From Syngnathus acus (Eukaryota; Chordata; Actinopteri; Syngnathiformes; Syngnathidae), in NCBI RefSeq assembly GCF_901709675.1, contig NC_051108.1:2480001-2544000 (forward strand): 64,000 nt of DNA. The letters run 5' to 3'. The notes below the pieces were generated by a model. That model searched no databases, was not told the DNA's origin, and saw nothing but the letters and a program-made list of their open reading frames with translations. The translations under genes and the position numbers were made by a program. This document shows positions 46,490 through 59,800 of this stretch, piece after piece (the stretch's first letter is position 1; each line of letters starts with the position of its first letter).

Positions 46490-46612
46490 CCACACTTCAT
46501 TAGCCTATAATGACATTTAGGATAAATACAAAGCCGTTTGACAAATAAAAACAATCGCTAATCTACTGATTTAATTAGTCCCATTTGGGGTGGAATTCTG
46601 TCCCAGTGTGTA

Positions 46613-46628
46613 TCAGTAGGGGGCAGTG
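46613..46628 (+). promoter_or_regulatory. CTCF-like motif upstream of ripply2
   Basis: TCAGTAGGGGGCAGTG matches the CTCF core in forward orientation. With the site at 43.18 kb it brackets ripply2. Confidence 0.4.
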
Positions 46629-48292
46629 CAAAGCTACATGCTGGGATTGGACTTGATTGATGGGTAAATAAACCTCAGTGAGAGGTAATGGTTGCCACAT
46701 TTGCTACAGGTCCCATGGTGAGGAGTGTGTCTTTATAAGTGACTTCAAAACAAAAACAAAAAACAGCACAAGATGAATGTTAATTAAAAAAAAAAAAACA
46801 TGGGATCCACCTCAAGTGAAGAATTTTTGGTAATTTATTAAAATATTATTTTAGATTTTAAATGCCATTTCATTTTGCACTCCTTTGTAGACTGTTCTGG
46901 GGGCTAATTTGAAAGGTTTGCCCCGTTCGATGCTAACTGAATAGCAGAATGATAGAGTACAAAGACAGGGGGGAGAAAAATCGACAGCAACCTTCAAAAC
47001 TGAAAGCTATCTGGGAAAAACAGAAACTGAACAATATGAATGTGTAACTGCGAGAGCTCTCTTGGTTTCCCATAGATGTGTCAGATGGGATCATTTATAA
47101 TTAAATGGGAATAAATCGAAAGACTGTCATCTGCTTTGGGGGGTGTTACGTCAATGGAGAATACGTACCAAAAAAAGCTAGTTAGGCTACAAGCTAGCTA
47201 GCTAGCCATTTGTGTGTTGGTGTGAAAACATGTCATCCCGTCAGTCCCCGCTGTTTGAATGATGGAAGAAGTGCAGGGGATGACGGCATGCGTCAGCCTT
47301 GCGTACACAAAACAACATTTGCGGGCTAAAGCGGGGCCTCGTGCGTAAACGAGAGCAAATGCAGAAATGGAGAAGAAATGCCATTTTGTTCATGACACAA
47401 CACACAAATGGGGGACAAGTTGGACAAAGACGTCGAGCCAGATGGAAGTGAATTCTCAAATGTTGAGTGAGGTTGGCCTTTTGGCCCCGCTTTGCACATT
47501 TTGTCAGTTGTCTCAAGTGGGACGTATGCTGAATATGACAAAACAAGATCGGGGTCGAGACAACATCAAGCTAACAAGCAAGCAGGTCACGTTGTTATGA
47601 TGCTTCACTTGCACAGCTGACAAGTACATGTAGGCACTCAAGAGCTTGCCAGCCAGGCCTCCAGTAGCATCCTTTTAATTGAGGTCCTGACTGTTACCGT
47701 GGAAACCAGAAAATAGGATGCACTACCATTTGCAGGCATTGGAAGAAATCGAATAAAAACACACAATGTACAGCAGCAACCAGAATTAGAATTTAAACAG
47801 AGCAGTCCCTGCAACTATGATCTATAAAGATGGCAACAAAAACAAAATAACTAAATTAGGAGTAGAGGGGGGAAAAAATCTACATGAACTCATCACTTTG
47901 CGGAATAAAAAGTTAATTCAGTGACTCCATGGCCACTCGCCTTTATGCTGCAGTGATGAGTCAGAGCCACTTTGCCAAGGCTACAGAAGTGCAGCAGAGA
48001 TTTTAAAAATGTTTTAATCAGTCTGTCAAAGGCAGTGGTGTTTATTTCCCGTTTAAACTATCTATTTTTTTTGTTAACCCAAGTTGAGCAACCACGATTT
48101 GACACTGAAACCAATTGGGTGTGAATAATTTTTCTCTCTTTAGGCTAAGTTAATTAGCCTACATCACTGCTCTAGTAAATGTGACCCGTGGTAAAAAATA
48201 AGTTCGTTTTTTTCAATTGGCTGATTTTATCATGAATAATATCACCTGGGGAAAACAACATTCTTTTCAGATTAAAAACGTTCCCACTCAAT

Positions 48293-48309
48293 GCCAATAG
48301 AGGGCGCGA
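48293..48309 (+). promoter_or_regulatory. CTCF-like motif upstream of mrap2
   Basis: GCCAATAGAGGGCGCGA resembles the CTCF core, about 330 bases before the mrap2 start codon. Confidence 0.4.
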
Positions 48310-48601
48310 TTGTATGATTACGATGATTTGCACCAATAACTACGCAGCGGTACATTTCTGCCTTTGGGGATTCATCGGACTGACACCTCCAACCTTATTT
48401 ACGCGCAATTTCAAATGATGTGAACGGCTTTGTTGGATGCTCCGCTCAAATTTGATCCTCAACTGAAGAGTGGTTGTGAGGTGGCAACCGAGGATGCGCA
48501 CCGAGGTGCTTCCATGCACAATAAGAGGGGTGGAGAATTTGCAATCATAAGCCCTAAATTACTTCCATAAAGAAGAAGGTTAATTTCTGAGCTTGTTGAT
48601 T

Positions 48602-48617
48602 TGACGTAATTGCGTCA
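48602..48617. promoter_or_regulatory. mrap2: CRE/ATF-type inverted repeat just before mrap2
   Basis: TGACGTAATTGCGTCA combines a TGACGTAA half and a TTGCGTCA half in a near-palindrome 21 bases before the mrap2 start codon. It fits CREB, ATF or C/EBP-ATF binding. Depending on where transcription starts it may lie in the 5' leader rather than the promoter. Confidence 0.45.
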
Positions 48618-48638
48618 CCCGTGACAAGATTGGATGAC

Positions 48639-49600
48639 ATGAGCTTGCACAACCGGAGCCAAAGCAGCGCGCGGCGCAGTGACTACGAGTGGCAATATGA
48701 ATACTACGACGAGGAGCCCGTCTCTTTTGAGGGACTCAAAGCACACAGATGTAAGTTTGGCATGTCAAATTCATCTTCTCACGTTCATCAAAGAGTCAAT
48801 AACCCGGCGGTTGGTTGGTGAATTAGGTTTTACGCACGGGGCGTAAACCAATAATGGTCACAAATATGGCGCTGCGCTCATATTGTAGAATTCAAACTTC
48901 AGAACGACGACAAATCCATTTAAGGGTGGTCATGTTTGATTTTTTTTCTCTCCCCCTTTCATTGCAGACTCCATTGTAATCGGCTTCTGGGTTGGACTTG
49001 CAGTGTTCGTCATTTTCATGTTTTTCGTGCTCACGTTGCTCACAAAGACAGGAGCGCCACTGCAAGAGTGAGTATCGCACAATTTCCCTTCTCTTACCAA
49101 ACGTTCGAGTGTTTTTATGGCATTTAAAAAAATAAAAATACAAATTGCAATAATGAGTGCAATTTACTGCAAAACATGCAACAAGTGCTGCAGTCATTTC
49201 CTTTCTCCCTAGAAGTACAGACACCGAGAACCTGCCCGGTCCAGGCAACGGTCTCGTGAACATCATCAGTCAGAAAGACGACACCGACGACATAACAGTT
49301 CCTCGTCCCTTTCTGGAGGAATCCTGCCCCTACTTTAATTCCTACATCAGTGACGGTGAAGAGGCAAAGCGGTGGCAAAAGCCCAAAGCGAAGCCCAACG
49401 GATCACGGGGGACCTTCAACGGGACCGGAGGTACCACCTGTGCGGTGCCTCAACAGGAGGAGCGCTTAGATGAGCGGAAGACAGAAACGGACTTCTTGCC
49501 CCACTTCAACATCCCAAACTTTATCACCTTTGAGCACAACTCATTGGGAGAAGACGACCTGCTGTGTGAGTCACCGATCACACCGGAAGAGAACATTTGA
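48639..49600 (+). CDS. mrap2: Melanocortin receptor accessory protein 2
   Basis: MRAP2 is a small single-pass membrane protein that inserts in both orientations, forms antiparallel dimers and modulates melanocortin receptors (notably MC4R and MC2R) and other GPCRs in the secretory pathway and plasma membrane. Coding exons: 48639-48750, 48968-49067 and 49213-49600, GT-AG throughout, giving 199 residues (human has 205). The N-terminal part has a possible N-glycosylation site (NRS at residue 5) and the conserved YEYY and PVSFEGLKAH segments. Residues about 39-62 (IVIGFWVGLAVFVIFMFFVL) form the transmembrane helix, almost identical to mammals. The C-terminal tail is divergent except for a conserved FNIPNFI...LGEDDLL block near the end. 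Absence of the extra features of MRAP1 and the long tail identify MRAP2. Teleosts may have mrap2a and mrap2b; which this is cannot be decided here. Confidence 0.96.
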
Positions 49601-50180
49601 GCCATCCTCCAAAACGATACCTCGAAAGATTATGGAGTCGAAGTCAAGATATGAAAAGATGCCTTTCGAGGAAATTGTCGTTCTAAAATATGAATTCAAA
49701 ATGGAGGAGAGAGTGCGGTAATAACAAAAGCTACAGCAGACAACATTTTGATTGTTTGGGCTTGCCAGATGTTTGAATTCTGCTGAGTGCTCAAGTAGCT
49801 CACAAAAGGATGACTGAGTCAACACACGCTGCAGTAGCCAGAGTGTGACAAATGGCTTTTACTGGATAAATGTGTCACAAGGGTGATAGAGAGGAAAAAA
49901 AAAGAAACCTCTCAGTGGATGAACGAATGCTCGAAAGGTTCACTTTCCGCTTATGATGCTTTCATTTCGAGTGCTTTCCCTGAGCTCTTACTAAATTGTA
50001 AGCCTGATGTAGTCATGCTTAAGTAGAAAACTGATCCATTTCCTGCTATTCAAGTATTTCGCAAGAACATTAAAACATTTTTAAAAAACACGTTGGAGCG
50101 AGAGAGAAACATTTCAACGGTTAATTTGGTGAACAGCGAGTCAGGTGTCAGTTGGACATGAATAAATGATGTGGGATAAA
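49601..50180 (+). other. mrap2: mrap2 3' untranslated region
   Basis: The region is AT-rich and without coding signal. Candidate poly(A) signals are ATTAAA at 50069-50074 and AATAAA at 50161-50166. The end is inferred. Confidence 0.5.
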
Positions 50181-50352
50181 CATGAGTAACGTGCTATGCA
50201 GGCCACTCAAGCAGGGATGGCCACAATTAGGTCATTTTGAGAAAGACTATTTTTGTAACCTCAATTATATTTGTCAGTGGGGCAAAATATTAGAAACAAA
50301 TAAGTGTGCCAAATATACATAATCTAGCAAAATGCCACTTTTGATTTTTACT

Positions 50353-50369
50353 CCTGCAGGGGGCGCTAT
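50353..50369 (+). promoter_or_regulatory. CTCF-like motif between mrap2 and crybg1
   Basis: CCTGCAGGGGGCGCTAT matches the core GGGGGCGCT portion of the CTCF motif. It lies after the mrap2 poly(A) signal and about 450 bases before the crybg1 start codon. Confidence 0.45.
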
Positions 50370-50519
50370 ACGTTACCATTTTCACTTTCTTATTTTTTTT
50401 TTTTTTTTAATGGCATCAAGAGGAAGTTTGGTAACTCCTTCGTCCTCACTATTCAGATGTATAACAAATTTATCAAGTCAAAACAAACTGTCAGGATATT
50501 TTTGGATAGTGGCACAACA

Positions 50520-50819
50520 AACCTTGTGCGTACTTGTGCGCGCGCGCCGTAAAAGGAGGCCCCGGGGTGTGTGAGCTGGGCCGGCCAGATTCCATCGGCA
50601 CACGCGCTCCCTCATTACCGCGGAAGACAAGTCACACTGCTTTCAAAAGATTTACACACTCCTAATGACACATAATAGCAACGAGCGGCGGTCGGCCGGA
50701 GCTTGAAGCCGAAGCGGTTTTGTTGCGCGAGGCGCACTAAATATTCATCAGGCGTAGCGGACACCGAGGGAGACGCGAGTTCAGTTCATGAGGGCGACTT
50801 GCTGGAGACCAGTTTGATC
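50520..50819 (+). promoter_or_regulatory. crybg1: crybg1 CpG-rich promoter and 5' leader
   Basis: A GC- and CpG-rich stretch in otherwise AT-rich DNA leads into the ATG at 50820. A short upstream ORF starts at 50788 (ATGAGGGCG...) and stops at the TGA just before the start codon. No obvious TATA box is seen. The exact transcription start is unknown. Confidence 0.5.
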
Positions 50820-53800
50820 ATGGTAAGAACGTCGAACTTGCTCGTTTGGAAAAGAATCAACTCGATTTCTTTCGATGAATTGCGCAAGATTCCTTTGTTT
50901 TTGCACGCGCCCCTGTACTTTTTGCAACTTGAGTCTTATCGCGCTTGTTTTTTTACAGTCTCGCCGAAGCTAAGCTGTGCAATGTCTAAACTGTAAACAC
51001 GACTCGGTGCGCAATAACAATTAACAGACGCTTTCTTTGGACTGGTGAGGGGGGGAAAAAAAGTTGCAAGCTTTCTCTCTTCTTTGTTTCGTGAACAAAT
51101 ACGGTTGGGGATTAAGGGGTTAAATTTTGCTTTCTTCTAAACGGCAGACAGAGTCAAAGCGCCAAATAAAACACGTTGGGAAGAAGTTGGAACCGGTGCG
51201 TCATTTCCCCCAATGGAAAGGAGCTCTGCCTCTTGCTGCGTTCAAATGCTCGGAGGAAGAAAAAAGAAATTTGAATTGTTATAACAACTAGTAATAACGC
51301 AATGAATTGTTGAAATTTCAGGCGGAAGATATTTGAAGTTGTCCTATAAATAATCTTACTATGTGAATGTAAGTGAAACACTTCTTCAGGTTGGCTTTAC
51401 TGGAATATTCAATTGTGAGTTGTTTTGCCAAAACACAACCTAATTTATTGTTTACGTTTTTTTTATGGTGGTCGGTCCAATGTTTAACCCAAATTGGGTT
51501 GTTATTTGACGCACCATTTTTGAAATTATGGCAATTTCATCCAAGGATTAAGAAAATGCATCTTTTAAAAGATATACTTTAAAAAAAATACAAGCACTGA
51601 CACCCATTAGGTCGTTGATGTACCTTGAAGACATTTGAGAGTGTTGACATTTGCTCAACATAAACGACATACCTCGCTAAACTTTTGAAGATGAGCTTCA
51701 CTGTCTGATTGGCCCAATAATTGTTGGACCGGTTTGAGTATAGTGGAACCTTAGAGCTTAGAAGCCGTTAGAACAAGGCACAGTGAAGGCATCACGCAAG
51801 CACACAGCTGCATGAGCTGGAAAGGGGGCAGAACTTCTAGCAGCAGTGCATTTCTCACATGCCACACACACTCTAGCATTCTTGTACAGTTGTGGACGGG
51901 CTCGAGCAGATGGACTAAAATGCCACACGTTCCTCCGTCAGTTATGAGCCCGAGTGCGGAACATTGGCCGCACTCCTTGGAGGTAAAAAAAATATATATT
52001 GCTGGAGGAAGGAAAACTTTACAAGTGAAGTTTTGATCAAGGGGTGAGTTACTCTTAGATACAAAGTAATGGATTGATCTGTCACTTTGCTCTGGCCAAA
52101 TATCCTGGTTGGGATGATTTTTCTGCTCTTTTATCACTTCCATGTCTTTTTTTATGGTCTGTAGGAGTGTATGTTCTAAAGCAAAATGTTCACAACCTAC
52201 ATAAAGAGTCTGAATGATATGGTATTTACCACGGTAAGCTTTCAGGTTATATGCTCTCCCGCATGTTCTTTCTATGCCGAGATGCATGGCCATACTAAAA
52301 AAAAAAAAATGGTCTCGAGGAAAAATCTCCTTAAACCTGCACCGCTTTCAATATGACAGTATGCGCTATATGCTCTTTTCAAGTAATGCATTAAAAAATG
52401 CATGTTCTATCCCCGTTATATATTGTATTAAAATGCAATTTAAGTGAATCATTTATTTGTTTTCTTTGCCACAGTCTGAGAACCCAGAGGAGCAACAGAG
52501 TCCAGGAGTCTTGGGCCGAATCGGAAGCTGGTTGTCTCCATGGAAGGGAAGGAGTCCCAAAAGTCCGACTGAAAATCCTTGCCAGCAAGCCGTTAAGTCG
52601 GAGGGAGAGCCTAGTGAGACCGAGGCGAAGAAACACAAGCGGGAGGAGAAGGAACAAAGATCCAATCCCAATTCGCTGGGTCCCGCTGGAGACATTTTCC
52701 GCTTTGGAGAAGAGGACGCCACGCAGTCTACCCACAGAGCAGACTCTGTTGTGAGCAGTAAAGTGACTCCTCCTCAAGAAGAGGAGTGTCTACTCAGCAA
52801 AAAGAAGCCAATAGGGCGAGCCAAGGAGGGCTGTCATGGTACTTCGGCGAGCGGGAATTCTGACAGGGTTGCCTGTCATTTGACGGATCTCTCCGCCGCC
52901 GCCGCCGCCGCCGCCTCCTCCTCTGAGCAGGGTGTGGTATGGACCTCTGAGCGGGTTAACGACACCCAGCCTTTGACCCAGAAACCAGCACAGGCCCATC
53001 CGGTGAAGAAGCTTCACGTGTACCTGCAGGAGACCAGTGTGACTCACTGCGGGCAAGATTCTTTAACGGGGAGGGAAGTGATCCGCACCACGCAGAAAAA
53101 GCTGCCAGTATTAGCCAAGTCAAAATCACCAAAGTCGGCCAGTTTTGATTTGTCGCCGAGCTCGAGTTCAAGAGCGGACGGAAATGCAGAGGCAAATTTG
53201 AAGCCTGTGGTTGGGCCGCAGGAAGGAGTGTCACAGAAATTACATAAAGACTGGCAGTTAGAGCTTGAACTAGACACAGAGCAAACGGAGGCTGGCAACA
53301 TGGGTCGGAAAAATTCTGCTAAAAAGAAAGCAAGGAAGAACTCCCAGGGGGATGGACCGTGCAGCCCTCAGGGGAAATCGTCTCCCGATGAGCAAGCGCG
53401 TCGAGAAGGATTCCGCTCATCTGACAGCTCAATGGCCGGCCCACAGGGAGAAAGTCTACAGAGTCAAGAGCAGAGTTTAGACTCCGCCTCCGAGCAGAGC
53501 CTCACCTCAGCGGCCTCACCTGGAGGTGGAGAAAATGAGACGTCCGCTCCCAAGCACGCAGACGAATTCCTGGGCTCAAGCTCAGTCAGCCAAACCCGTC
53601 TTACATGTGCCATGGAGGACGACGACAGTTTTTACAAAGTGGAGAGGAAGACAGAGACCCCAGAATCCAAACGGAGAAGTATCAAGGTTTCGCGGAGTGA
53701 AGTGAAACTTTTTTCAAAAAATGTGCCTTTGAAAGCTGAGAAAAGGATAACAGAAGAGGAGGCGGAATTCAACTTGGCGCCGGACCGAGACAAGAATGAA

Positions 53801-56800
53801 GCCAAGGAAAAGCCCAAAACAGAAGCTGATCCAAGGTAAGTTTTTTTTAATTCAACGTGACTTTTCAAGATCATAAAACTAAACAATATTTAAAGTAGAT
53901 GATAAAAAGAAAAACTGATCATGATTTAACTGAATATGTATTTGCGAAATACAATGCAACGGGCGTGGACACAAATTAAACTGATTATAATTAAGACTTT
54001 AATTATAGAGCACTTGGGAAACAAAGTCCATTCCATAAAGTCACTTCAAACAATTTACATTTGTCAAAATGTATTTCTTATTTAACTCTGAAATGTGCAT
54101 GTTTCCCGTTGATTCTAATTTTGATATCATGCGCAGGGGGCAAGACAAGAAACCCGAGGAGAAGCCAGTCCTTGGCCGAATTACAGACAAGATCAACTTA
54201 TTTGAGCGCCAAGGAGCCGTGACGGGCCTCAAAAGAACTTTCCAAAGTCCGAGGAGCGCTGATGTCTCTCCTGTTCGGAACGCTACCGGGAAACTCAAGG
54301 CTGAATTTTTGTCAGCCACGCAGAGATCAAAATCAGCTGATCGATATGCCGCCGTCAATTCCAGCCCTGCGCCGGACGAAAATGAGACTACACTGACGGT
54401 GAAAGAGAGAGCGAGGAACTTTGGCTCAGGATCAAGCAAACATTCGGAATCAATGCTGCCTGAGAAGACGGGAATTCCAAAGAAATCCACCACATCTGTG
54501 GCAACCACTGCATTAAAGTCATCCAAACCCGAAAGTCAGGGTAAACTGGATACTAAAACAATGACAAGGATAACGCTAAAACCCGATGGACAGGATACCA
54601 CTGCTGTGAGGGTGAAAGGTTCCACACCTCCAGAAAATGGCACAAAGACCTCAAAGACCGCAGATCAGGGTACGAAACCAAACACCATAGAATTAAGTAC
54701 TACAACGAAAGTCACGGGTGACAACGTAGAAGTGATCAATAGTTCACGGGCTAAAGCCACTAGCAAATGTGGGTCTCGCTCAAAGCGAAGAAAAAGCAAG
54801 GAAGCAACCAGTCCAGTTAGCGAAAATCGGGGAAGCAAGCCAGATCTAAGTCAGCGAGATGCCTCTGCTGTAAAAAGTCCGATTGATGACGCCGTTTTTC
54901 TAACACCTGATGAAGTCGAAGGCATGAAATCCAATAAACAGACATCAGGAGAAGAATCTGACACTTCCGATAAATCATCTCTTCGTGGTAGAGTCGTTGA
55001 TAAACTGGTCAACAGAGTGGAGGTTCTACCGAAACCGACATCGGGCGAACCTGATGTTGCTACTTCTAACAGGAAGACGACTATTGACAAGGTTTCCATT
55101 AGTTCAACTCAAAAGGAGGCAAAGACAGAGAAAGCCATTCTTCCACCCAAACAGGAAATCAAAAATGCAGCAGAGGACAAATCATCTTCCCTCTCGCAGT
55201 CAGCTGAACAGCATATCAAGCAGCCTGCCCCAGTGGAGCAGGTCCCACCAAAACCAGATGCAGAACCACCAAAACAACCTTTACCAACCACCAGACCAAA
55301 ACCAGTTCGGCCCGGTAAAAAAGAAACGGAACAGGCGCAGCCGCATCAAAACCTGGAATCAAAGCTAACAAGTCAGACTGAGACTAAAGTTGTGGATACA
55401 TTTGAAAAGCAACAGGGTAACAACAACCAGGCCGAAGACAAAAACAAAGAGGAAAGTGTCGCAATGGGTGATCAGAAAAAGCAGACGGAGAGAAAAGAGG
55501 ACACAAGTGCCAATAAAGCCGAGATGGAAAACACTCAAGGCGCCGCCAACCTCCCTACTTCAACACAAACTGTCAATCAAACGAATTCCGCAATGCCTGA
55601 AGTCACCGTCGTCACTCAGGAGACTGGCAAAAAGAGTTTTCAGGGGTCTTCCAAGGAAGGCAAAGTCTCTGAGAGGCCAAAAGAATCTTCAGATGGGGTC
55701 ACAAGAGAACTGAAACTACCAGCGATGATAACAGAAGCACAACCCGTGGAAACCCTTGAGGGCTCTCTCCGTCAGGCCTCAACCAAAGCTGAAGGCAGTA
55801 GTGCTGGAAAGCCTGACCGAGGTACCGCCATGGTCTCTCATGACCTCCCTGGGCTGATAAGTGCACGGACTAACAATGCGGCAACTGTTAAAGAGTCGAC
55901 TCATATTTCTGTTGGAAACAATGATGGCAAAAGCCAGGGCAAAGAGTCTCCAAGCTTGACGGAAAACCTAGAGGCTGCGGAAGATAAAGTCTCTAGAACA
56001 AAACCGAGTCGCCCTCAGTTTCAGGGACTAAATACAAAAGTGAGCGTCGGAGAAATTCCTCCATTCAAGGGCTCGGATAAAATTCAGTCAAGATTTTCTG
56101 ACAGCAGCGCCGCAGGAATTGCGAAAGGGAAGGCGAAGGAGGACGTGATTGATTCAGGGAGAATCAACGGTGATCTTTCTTCACAACTCGACAAAGTCAA
56201 AGACCAATCAGTAAATAATAAACCCAGTCCAACTTCCCCAAACTCTAAAAAGCTAAACCAAGACTCGGTCCAGCAGTCGCCCCCTAAGAGACTCCATTCG
56301 CCACGCGGACTAAGCAGAGACGATTCCTCGTTTCAACAGGACGCTCCGTCGAGTTGGCTCGACGTGGACTTTCCCAAACAGAGACTTAAAGTCTCAGGAC
56401 CCAAGCTCAGCGCTTCTGTCAGCGAGAGTAATCTCCTGGACAACGATGAACTGGATGACGAAAATTTCATCGAGAAGATCCAGAAGCTTTGCGCTCCCTT
56501 TTTGCTCCCGCCTCGGAAACACAACCCACTCAGGCCACCTCAGCCTCCGTTCGCAATGCCAGCGATCAAGGAAGACCATTTTGAGAAAACGTTTGACCCA
56601 GAAGAGTTCAAATTTGGCCTTAGGAAGAAAAACCGAGCCTTTGACACAGGCCCGAGCCTTTTAGCTAAGCTCCAAAACCCAGAAACCAAAAGTGTCGCTA
56701 AGCCCGCGAGGGTGAGTATAACCGACCGGTGTCTTTTGATCAGTAGTCTAGATCCTTCTCATCAAAAAGACAAGACCCCAAAAAAAGATCAGGAGAAGAG

Positions 56801-59800
56801 CACTGAGGAGAAAGACATTATCGTCAAGTCTCGCTTGGAGGGGAGCTGCGTGCTGAGCAGTCTCACCAGCCCGAGTACCAGGAGAGGCAGAAACGGGGTC
56901 CAGACCAACTCTCGGGATGAATCGCCCCAGCTCAGCCCTTCATCGGAGTCGGACTCACCGACTGCGACTACCACCGGTTCGTTTGCTGAGAATCTCAGCG
57001 CGCAACAGAGAGTCCAGCCTACGGCGGCTGCGGTCGGTGACTCAGGTCCTCCATTTCCTTCTTTTAACGACCTCAAGCTGCCGGACTATTTAGAGAAGTA
57101 CCTCCCGAGGGAACCGACAAATTCAACGCAGAGCGCGGACGGACGACCGGAGGTTTGTCTTCATGGTCTTGTCTTTGTAAAACACGTTTCAATAAGGACG
57201 GCGTGGTTGTCATAGTGATATGTTTGTGGGTTTTTTTTTCCATTAGGTTACTGCAAAAATGTCAACTGCAGCTTTGGTCACTGAAGCAAATTCAGTTACG
57301 CAACCGAGTTTGAAGCTCCCTAATACCGTGCCTCCAGTATTTGGAAATGGAAATTCTGCTCAAACAATTCAGCAGCCTCTGACTCAGAGGATACGTACTC
57401 ATCATGTAAGTATGCCGGGCAACCACGTTTTCTTTTCATTAACGAGCAAATCTGTGGTTTCTTTTTTCTCGGGAACATGATCCGCTTTTGACAGTGTTAA
57501 TGAAACTACAATTTGTCCGTGGCAAAGCGGCACTATTACACCGTTTACTTGTCGTGCCAAGAGTCATCATTAGTCACAACATAAGCTTCTATTAACACAA
57601 ACAGCGGGATCTATTGTCCCGAGGAGGGGGCGGGGGTCTCTTGGCCATTGACAAAGACGACACTGTGCTGTTGCCTACGGCTCACAATCATTTGCATTTC
57701 AAGATGTTGTGTGACAATATGAAAAACCTCATTAAGGCCTTGCCAACATTTGTTGCTTTGACCAATCGCTAGCTTAACATTTCCTCATCGATGTGATCAG
57801 AATTTCCCAAAGTCACCTGAAGTCAACCCGCATGTATTCTTGGCAGTAGCTTGAGAATGTTAACGCAATCAGTGGCACGAAAAGCAATCCGGTCCGACCT
57901 CCCTGGCAAATAAATGCCATTCTACACTTACCGTGTCACGCTAACGCTTCTGCGTTTTTTGTCTCCTAGGCGAGGACTTCCAGAGAATTTCATAGGCGAC
58001 CTGGAAAGGTTAGTACTCGCTAAACTGACTACATTCAATTGTACTGAGTTTGGAAGGAACTCTGGAAAGACTGACTCGCTTAGGCGTGCCAACATCTGCT
58101 TTTCATATGTTGTACGAGCGGGTATAAATACATTTGAAAAAACATTTTGCTGCAATGCTGGATGTGATTACTGTCATGCCAGTAAGCTGGTAAACATGCC
58201 ACTTCATTACGGTGAACTGAAGTCAAAATATTTTAGCTGCATTTATATTTACATCTGCCAGGAAGGTTTGAAGAACTTTTTCATCAACAAAGACTCAACA
58301 TATCTTTGGTGTCTCCCCACCCCCACAGATGTTATTGTTCCAGAACGCTCAGTTCAGTGGGCAAGTCTACGAGATCTACAGGGATGTAAAAGATGCGACT
58401 GACCTGCAGTTGTCCAGTATCATCTCCGTGAAGGTCATACGAGGATGGTAAGTCGTAATCAATCAATGCACTTGAATGCTCCAGTTTGTTTTGTTGGATG
58501 TTGCTTTTTATGCATAGCATTGTTGCCTGAAAGGATGAGACAAAGAGATAAGTCAACTGTCAATCGTCGTCCGACCAGTTCGGAATTCAGTTTTAAAGTC
58601 TTTGAATGTTGTGGGGGATATGCTGACAGCACTCTGGGCTGGAGTTTGCTCCCTAACGCGTGTATTGTTGCAGCTTGATTCAAATCAAGACGAATAGCTC
58701 TAAACAGCGTGCCTGGCCAACTGCAGTTATTTGCTGAGGCAACCAAGAAAAAGCGTGGCCAAGAGCCCGCTCAGCCTTGCAGAACAATTCCAAACAAAGA
58801 GTTGTTTGAATCGGTAAATTACTTACCTCAATAATTTCTATTTTTACATCTTACAGCTGGATTCTTTACGAGAAGCCCGACTTTCAAGGACGCTGTATCG
58901 CTTTGGAGGAAGGAGGCCTCGAACTGGCCAATGAGTGGTCAGAACCCGACAACACCTCGCCGATGCTGATTGGCTCCATTCGACTGGCCGTCCGCGTGAG
59001 TGATTCCACCTCATCTGACCTTTTTGATATGTTATCATGACTACACGCGGATGTCTAATAGACCAAATTGACACATTTGGATTCACCCGACGACTAAATG
59101 TTAAAGCGGATCCTGGCACTTAATTCCAGTTCCGAGAAAGTGATTTAAGGTACGCAACATGGGGCCGGCGTTGAGAATTGCTGTTTTCTTCTATCTCCAG
59201 GATTACTGCACCCCTCATATCGATCTGTTCACCGAACCGGAGGGCCACGGTAGGGTGACCCCTTACCACGATGACACCATCGAGACCGGCTCATTTGGCA
59301 TCCCGCTGAGCACGGCTTCCATCCAAGTTCACTCCGGGGTGTAAGTAGCTCCAAGTTGACCCCCCCCCCCCCCCCCCCCCACATAGCTCAATTATTGAGA
59401 TTGATCCACAGGAGAAAAGGCGCACGTGTTTAATCAATAAGGACGCTCGCAATGTGACGGAAAGTCGTCACTTGCTTCCTCGTTCTTTGTCGTCTGGTGC
59501 TCGCGCAGGAATGCGTGTCGTGCCGATGCCTGTTGGTTGAGGTGGGGGGTATTTGGAAAGTGAGAAGGTGGAATGAGAGTTACTGATTAAAGGTGTGGCG
59601 GAGAAAGGAGAAAATGTTACACCACGTGTGAGTGAGTGTGTGAGTCAGACATGAGACATTTTGTGTCCAATACCTGAAGGAAGTTTTTTTTTTTTTGTAA
59701 AGTGCATTTTGCCTTTTCTTTGTTGGTATTATGACTCCCTAATATTTAAATTGTACCTTTAATATGCAATTTGTTAATTTTATCCTTAGGGTTTGCAAAG

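Larger units (their letters stand above)
45809..48601. other. Shared upstream region between ripply2 and mrap2
   Basis: ripply2 and mrap2 are divergently transcribed, with about 3.05 kb between their start codons. No further gene is seen. The region holds a CA microsatellite, two CTCF-like motifs and an X-box-like GTTACCGTGGAAAC at 47693-47706. CYB5R4, expected here from human gene order, leaves no recognisable trace. Confidence 0.6.

Noticed and set aside
45809-48601. Search for CYB5R4 between ripply2 and mrap2
   Set aside because: No cytochrome b5 or reductase motif was found; the interval is too small and has no conserved open frame.
51751-52293. 180-codon antisense open frame in crybg1 intron 1
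   Set aside because: It has a true ATG but no recognisable domain and no splice partners. By a rough count about one open frame of this length is expected by chance in this much sequence. It might be part of an unrecognised repeat.
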